DNA of 64,000 bases from Poecilobothrus nobilitatus (taxonomy: Eukaryota; Arthropoda; Insecta; Diptera; Dolichopodidae), in contig OX352774.1 in the NCBI GenBank assembly GCA_947095535.1, forward strand, positions 240,399,825 through 240,463,824, written 5' to 3'. The notes under the pieces are model-generated. The model was not told the origin of the DNA. It did no database searches and worked only from the letters and a program-made list of their open reading frames with translations. Position numbers and translations under genes: made by a program. Within the stretch, counting starts at the first letter, position 1. The number at the start of each line of letters is the position of its first letter. This document shows, piece after piece, positions 59,384 through 64,000 of this stretch.

Positions 59384-61200
59384 AAACAAGGTAGAATGTA
59401 AACCAACGGTTTTTAAAAGCGCACATTTCCAAAACTCAATACAAATTGTTTAGAAGTGTGACTTACACAAAAATTTGAAAATTTCATGTAATAAGAAAAA
59501 ACTTGAAAATAGGACATTTTTGAGATTTTGAGGGGCCGTAAGTCCGGAATCCTATATAACTAAGAAAAGCTGTTAACACACGTAAAAATATATTATTGAA
59601 GCTTTAATTTTTATGTCTTGCCGAAGAAAAGTTTTTACAGGTGCCTAAGTTACAGGTGTCTAAAAATAGCAAATTTTCAATTTTTGAGGCGTAATAACTC
59701 TTAAAAAGGGGGCGTTACCAAAAAATTTTCTGAGGAAACTTATACTAATTCTAAAAGTTCTTTCTTGTCTCAAAATTTCAGGTTCCTATCTAAAGGGGTG
59801 CCGGAGTTATGAAAAAAGAAATTTCATGCAAAATGTGGTTTTCACATAACGGTAAATTTAAATCGTAAATTACAAAATATTACATAATTTTGATATTGTT
59901 TTATATAGATAATAAAATTTTCGATCTTCTACCGGTTTTAGATTGCAAAACTATTACGCAAAGCCCGAGATATATACATCTGAAAATGGAGCTTTTTTAC
60001 AATTTTGAAGAGCTGCAGCTTTGGAACCCTTTACAACTAAAATAAACCTTTCACACATGTAAAAATATATTATTGTAGCTTTCATTTTCATGTCTTGCCG
60101 AAGAAAAAGTTTTACAGGTGCCTAAGTTACAGGTGTCTAAAAATAGCAAATTTTCAATTTTTGAGGCGTAATAACTCTTAAAGAGGGGGCGTTACCAAAA
60201 AATTTTCTGAGGAAACTTATACTAATTCTAAAAGTTCTTTCTTGTCTCAAAATTTCAGGTTCCTATCTAAAGGAGTGCCGGAGTTATGAAAAAAGAAATT
60301 TCATGCAAAATGTGGTTTTCACATAACGGTAAATTTAAATCGTAAATTACATAATATTACATAATTTTGATATTGTTTCATATAGATAATAAAATTTTCG
60401 ATCTTCTGCCGGTTTTAGATTGCAAAACTATTACGCAGAGCCCGAGATATATACATCTGAAAATGGGGCTTTTTTACAATTTTGAAGAGCTGCAACTTTG
60501 GAACCCTTTACAATTAAAATAAACCTTTCACACACGTAAAAATATATTATTGTAGCTTTAATTTTTACATCTTGCAGAAGTAAAATGTGTGCAGGTTCCT
60601 AAGTTACAGGTGTTTAAAAATAGCAAATTTTCAATTTTTAAGCCCTAATAGCTCATAAACAGGGGGTGGTCCGAAAAAATTTTCTGAGGAAACTTATACT
60701 AATTCTAAAAGTTCTTTCTTGCCTCAAAATTTCAAGCTTGTATCTAGAAGCGTGCCGGAGTTATGAAAGTAGAAAAATCATGCAAAATTTGGTTTTCACA
60801 TAACGGTAAATTTAAATACTAAATTTAAAAAAATTGTATAATTTTGATATTAATTTACAAAGATAAAAGAAATACCTGTCGAATGACGTTTTCAGATTGA
60901 AAAAATCTTAAGCAGAACATAAGATATATGCATTTAAAAATAGGGCTTTTTCAAAGTTTGAGGGGGTGTAGCTCCGTAATGGGGGGGGCTACATGAAAAA
61001 GTTGTTCCACAAAATTATTTTTTTTATAAGACCTACCTATGGTTAAAATTTTTTTTCTCTATCTTTAACGGTGTAGAAGTTTTGTAAACAGACGGACGGA
61101 CGGACGGACGGACGGACGGACGGACGGACGGACGGACGGACGGACAGAGTGAAACTAATAAGCACATTTTTTCAAAATTTTTTTGGAAATGTGCTAAAAA
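59384..61200 (-). mobile_element. C-family Helentron-like element, complete, three-module form
   Basis: 3' end AAACAAGGTAGAATG at 59384, hairpin AAACC-AAC-GGTTT at 59398-59410, subterminal GCGCACATTTCCAAAA, 5' end TTTTTAGCACATTTCC at 61200. Modules begin near 59577, 60054 and 60531. It is the near twin of the copy at 45701; the 18-bp length difference is largely explained by a longer GGAC run (about 61088-61145, roughly 14 units). Confidence 0.88.
61088..61145. repeat. GGAC microsatellite in the C element
   Basis: About 14 uninterrupted GGAC/GACG units between GTAAACAGAC and AGAGTGAAAC; longest such run in the window. Confidence 0.95.
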
Positions 61201-63450
61201 AAGTTATATTCAAAATGAAAAAGAAGACAACAAAAAATATTCATTATTTTTAGTGTGGCACAAAAAAACAAACTGTTCTTTTTTTTTTTTGTTTTTGCTT
61301 TATTATCAAAATTTTATTGTTGCTGTCATTTGTTCGTTTCGTATCTATTGTGAATTTGTATTTAGATTCATTTCGCTTTTCTTTTCTCGTTTTTTATATT
61401 TGAAAAATATCTAAATCAGCTCACAGCTCTCAACTCTGTAGGCGGTCTATAGTATCTTTTTTTCATGGTTTTTATTTTTAGTATTATGTTTTTGTTTCGG
61501 TTTTTTTTTTTTTTGAGTTTATTCTGTAAGTAAACCAGGTATATCTACATATATATGTACACTCATAAAGATTATAATATGGTAAATAAATTTTTTTTTT
61601 TATTTTCAGTTTTAAAACTAATACATTAATAAATTGAAACCATTCAAATAACATATGTGTTTTATACACATATGTGAATTGAAATTGTCTAAAAAAAAAA
61701 ATGATATAAAAAAACAAAACAAAACAAAAGGAAATAAAACGAAAAATAAAAAAATCGGTTTAAAGTTTTTTTTTTAACTTCTTTATATTACAGATTAAAT
61801 TTTTTTTATTCAAAAGAATTAAATTTAATGGTAGAAAAAATGTATTGTATTTTTTTTTTTTTAAAACTTAGAAATGATCATTACCAATGAATTTTATGAA
61901 GTGAAGTAAATAGATATAAGTACATTAAAGTTAATTGCTTACAAATTTTTTTTTTTTTATGTTTAAAAATAAAATATCTGAACATAATATTATTGTAGTC
62001 TACATACAAATCTTTATAAAGAGAAACTAAAAAATTTAGTTATTATATAATCCAATTCAAAGTAATTCCATGGCGACATGTAATAAAGACAAAGACATTA
62101 TATCCTTGAGTGTTATAATCCATCAACGCTTATCTATTATTTCCAAATTAAATTTGGGCCCTCTGGTGGACCATAAATCCAAGGGCATAGTGGCCCGGGA
62201 TCTGATGATACTTCGCACAATTGCATACCAATTTCAATTTAACTTTTTTTATTATTTTATTTTATAAACATTGGGATTAATTCAAAGAAATTTCATCCCT
62301 AGTTTCGAATAACTTTCGAGTCGTGATCTTTTTAAAATTTTACACAAAATATAAATTTACCAAAAAAAAAAAATATGAATTTCTGCTAACCGGTTTAATT
62401 TTTTTTTATGTAAAATTTGAAAAGGATCGACCTAAGAATTTATAAGGAACTAAAATTTCAATTTCCACACTATTAGACTTCAAATTAGAATATTATTAAC
62501 ATTTCCTTCATTTAAAATGTAAATCATGTAATTTACACATGACTTAAAATAAAAATAACATATTTTTATCTTCAAATATAATTTTAAGATTTTATTGTAA
62601 CCTCCAAAGATATAAATTTAACAATGTACATTTCAAACTATTGTTAAGTTGTTGGAAAAAGAGTTTTATTTTTAAAATTATAAAAAAAACGGTGTTCCGC
62701 AATTATCAATTTTAGAGCCTTTATCTTTTCAAGATCAATATTAACAACATAACTCGTCTTAGTTTGAAAGGAAAAATTCAGCTGAATGTAGTTGATGCTT
62801 TTCTGAACACACAGTCAAAAAACAGAATAAAAACTAAAAGATATTATTACCTATTAGGTACAATGATTTGATAATTATAATAGAGTGGGCTTGGAAAAAC
62901 ACAAAATGTCACTAAATATTAAACAAAAAAATCCTAGTTTTTGAAAATAAAAATTTTAACACCTTTAATTTTTATTTAAATAGTAACAAATTGCATGTTA
63001 TTAAGTCATTTATTTATCTAGGATAATTATGAAGGTAAATCAGTTTTATGAGTATCTCAAAACGCGAATTTTCTATCACATCATTTAAAATTATCTATAA
63101 ACAAATTTAATATAACTTTGTCTTAAATAGAAATATTGACATTTATAACCACAATATACGATTATCTAATACGAAGTCAAATTTTTATTTTACCCTCTTT
63201 AAGACCAGCAACGAAAGAAAAAAGATCCTTTATAATTGCTTAAAAATTTATACTTAAAACTTGTTGAACGTTAAACTTATGTATACGTTAAACTTGTAAA
63301 CAAAAATCGTATATTTACGAAAATAGGCTCTGAACTTGTTGCTTATGATATACGCCAGTTTTTAAAACAAAGGAGTTCAAATATAAATGATTTCATACTA
63401 TGATGAACAGCGCAAACACAATATTAATACATTTTTTTTTTAGTTTATTC
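61201..63450. other. AT-rich spacer with one complex island
   Basis: Mostly homopolymer-rich. An island at 62040-62240 has clearly higher GC (TTTGGGCCCTCTGGTGGACC, GTGGCCCGGGATC) and is open for 65 codons on the plus strand, but I recognise no product or RNA fold. It may be a fragment of an unlisted element or a real exon. Confidence 0.5.
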
Positions 63451-63594
63451 TCCTGCCAAGGAAATTGCACAGCCTTTCTTTTTCAAGCGTGGGGGGGAAT
63501 TATTTTTACGTCGTGTCTGGTATTCGAACCCAACTTGCCTTGCTGTTTACAGGGTATTTTATACGCTCTTACCCACTCGGTCACCGACATCCCC
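63451..63594 (-). mobile_element. tRNA-derived SINE, copy S3
   Basis: From 63594 on the minus strand: head GGGGATGTCGGTGACCGAGT, A box TGACCGAGTGGGTAAG, B box GGGTTCGAATACC (63519-63531), then the shared body (AAAGGCTGTGCAATTTCCTT). It lacks the TTTACAGCC part of S1/S2, an internal deletion of about 20 bp. The pol III boxes are intact. Confidence 0.78.
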
Positions 63595-64000
63595 TTTTAA
63601 TATATTATTACATATTTTTCTTCTTTTAAAATTAATAGATTATGATTAGATTAAGATTAAATTTATTATGCCTTTTTTTTTTTTTACATTGTTTACTTAA
63701 TTCTAAATTTAATGCAGATTACATTGTTTTTTTTTTTTTTTTATTTTTACTAAATTATAATGTTTGATTTAGTGATGTTGAAGATTTGTTGTTCCTAACA
63801 ATCTGGAGATACATTGGGATTTTTTTATTTTATCTGGTTTATCCTTTTATTTTTTTTTTTTTTTTTTTTTAGAAGACTTGCACCCGGTCTCCTGCCTTGA
63901 ACTGTGCTAATTGCTGACTAGATTTTGAAAAAGTAAAAGCAACATAGAAAACAACACAAAAATTAAAATAATGAAAATTCTAAGTATTTAACTCAAGCAG
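63595..64000. other. AT-rich end with a small non-repetitive patch
   Basis: Poly-T tracts near 63669-63685, 63727-63742 and 63849-63870. The patch 63871-63930 reads on the minus strand as SSQQLAQFKAGDRVQVF and a stop, followed directly by poly-A. It could be a retroposed 3' end, a short exon, or chance. No call made. Confidence 0.4.

Overview
The window looks like non-coding DNA from an insect, most probably a brachyceran fly. It is strongly AT-rich, with long A/T homopolymers, and carries DINE-1-like (Helentron-derived) elements, a Jockey-clade LINE, mariner and pogo/Tigger remnants, and a tRNA-derived SINE. I found no convincing host protein-coding gene, rRNA or functional tRNA in 64 kb. 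It is best read as intergenic or intronic sequence filled by transposable elements. The species cannot be named from the sequence alone.

Layout. 0.65-2.0 kb: a decayed Tigger remnant, then a defective mariner with both TIRs. 2.0-7.8 kb: AT-rich spacer. 7.8-11 kb: element C fragments, a 145-bp minisatellite and one canonical Helitron 3' end. 11.6-11.9 kb: a small foldback element. 14.6-15.8 kb: a TIR transposon with a GC-rich core. 16.3 and 24.1-24.7 kb: two decayed LINE ORF2 fragments. 18.4, 24.9 and 63.5 kb: three SINE copies, with a fourth tRNA-like head at 36.5 kb. 21.7-38 kb: a run of C elements. 31.2-32.5 and 39.8-41.1 kb: two inverted copies of element A, each with 142-bp tandem repeats. 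43.6-55.05 kb: two inverted copies of element B, one palindromic, the other split by a 4.5-kb Jockey-clade LINE with a 13-bp target-site duplication. 45.7-47.5 and 59.4-61.2 kb: two nearly identical long C elements.

Main observation. Families A, B and C (my labels) share one architecture. The 5' end has a T-run and an 11-14 bp subterminal inverted repeat. A GTCC microsatellite follows soon after, and the interior is modular or tandemly repeated. The 3' end has the matching subterminal repeat, a short perfect hairpin 3-8 nt later, then 15-20 nt ending in CTTGTTT or CTCGTT. This is the plan known for DINE-1/Helentron-associated elements. No Rep-helicase partner is present, so all copies here are non-autonomous. 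B and C share collinear internal sequence but have different termini, and C varies in length in steps of about 478 bp.

The nesting (LINE in B; SINE beside a LINE 3' end; a small palindromic MITE inside the 14.6-15.8 kb element) gives a relative history. The near-identity of the two long C copies and the clean LINE target duplication point to recent activity.
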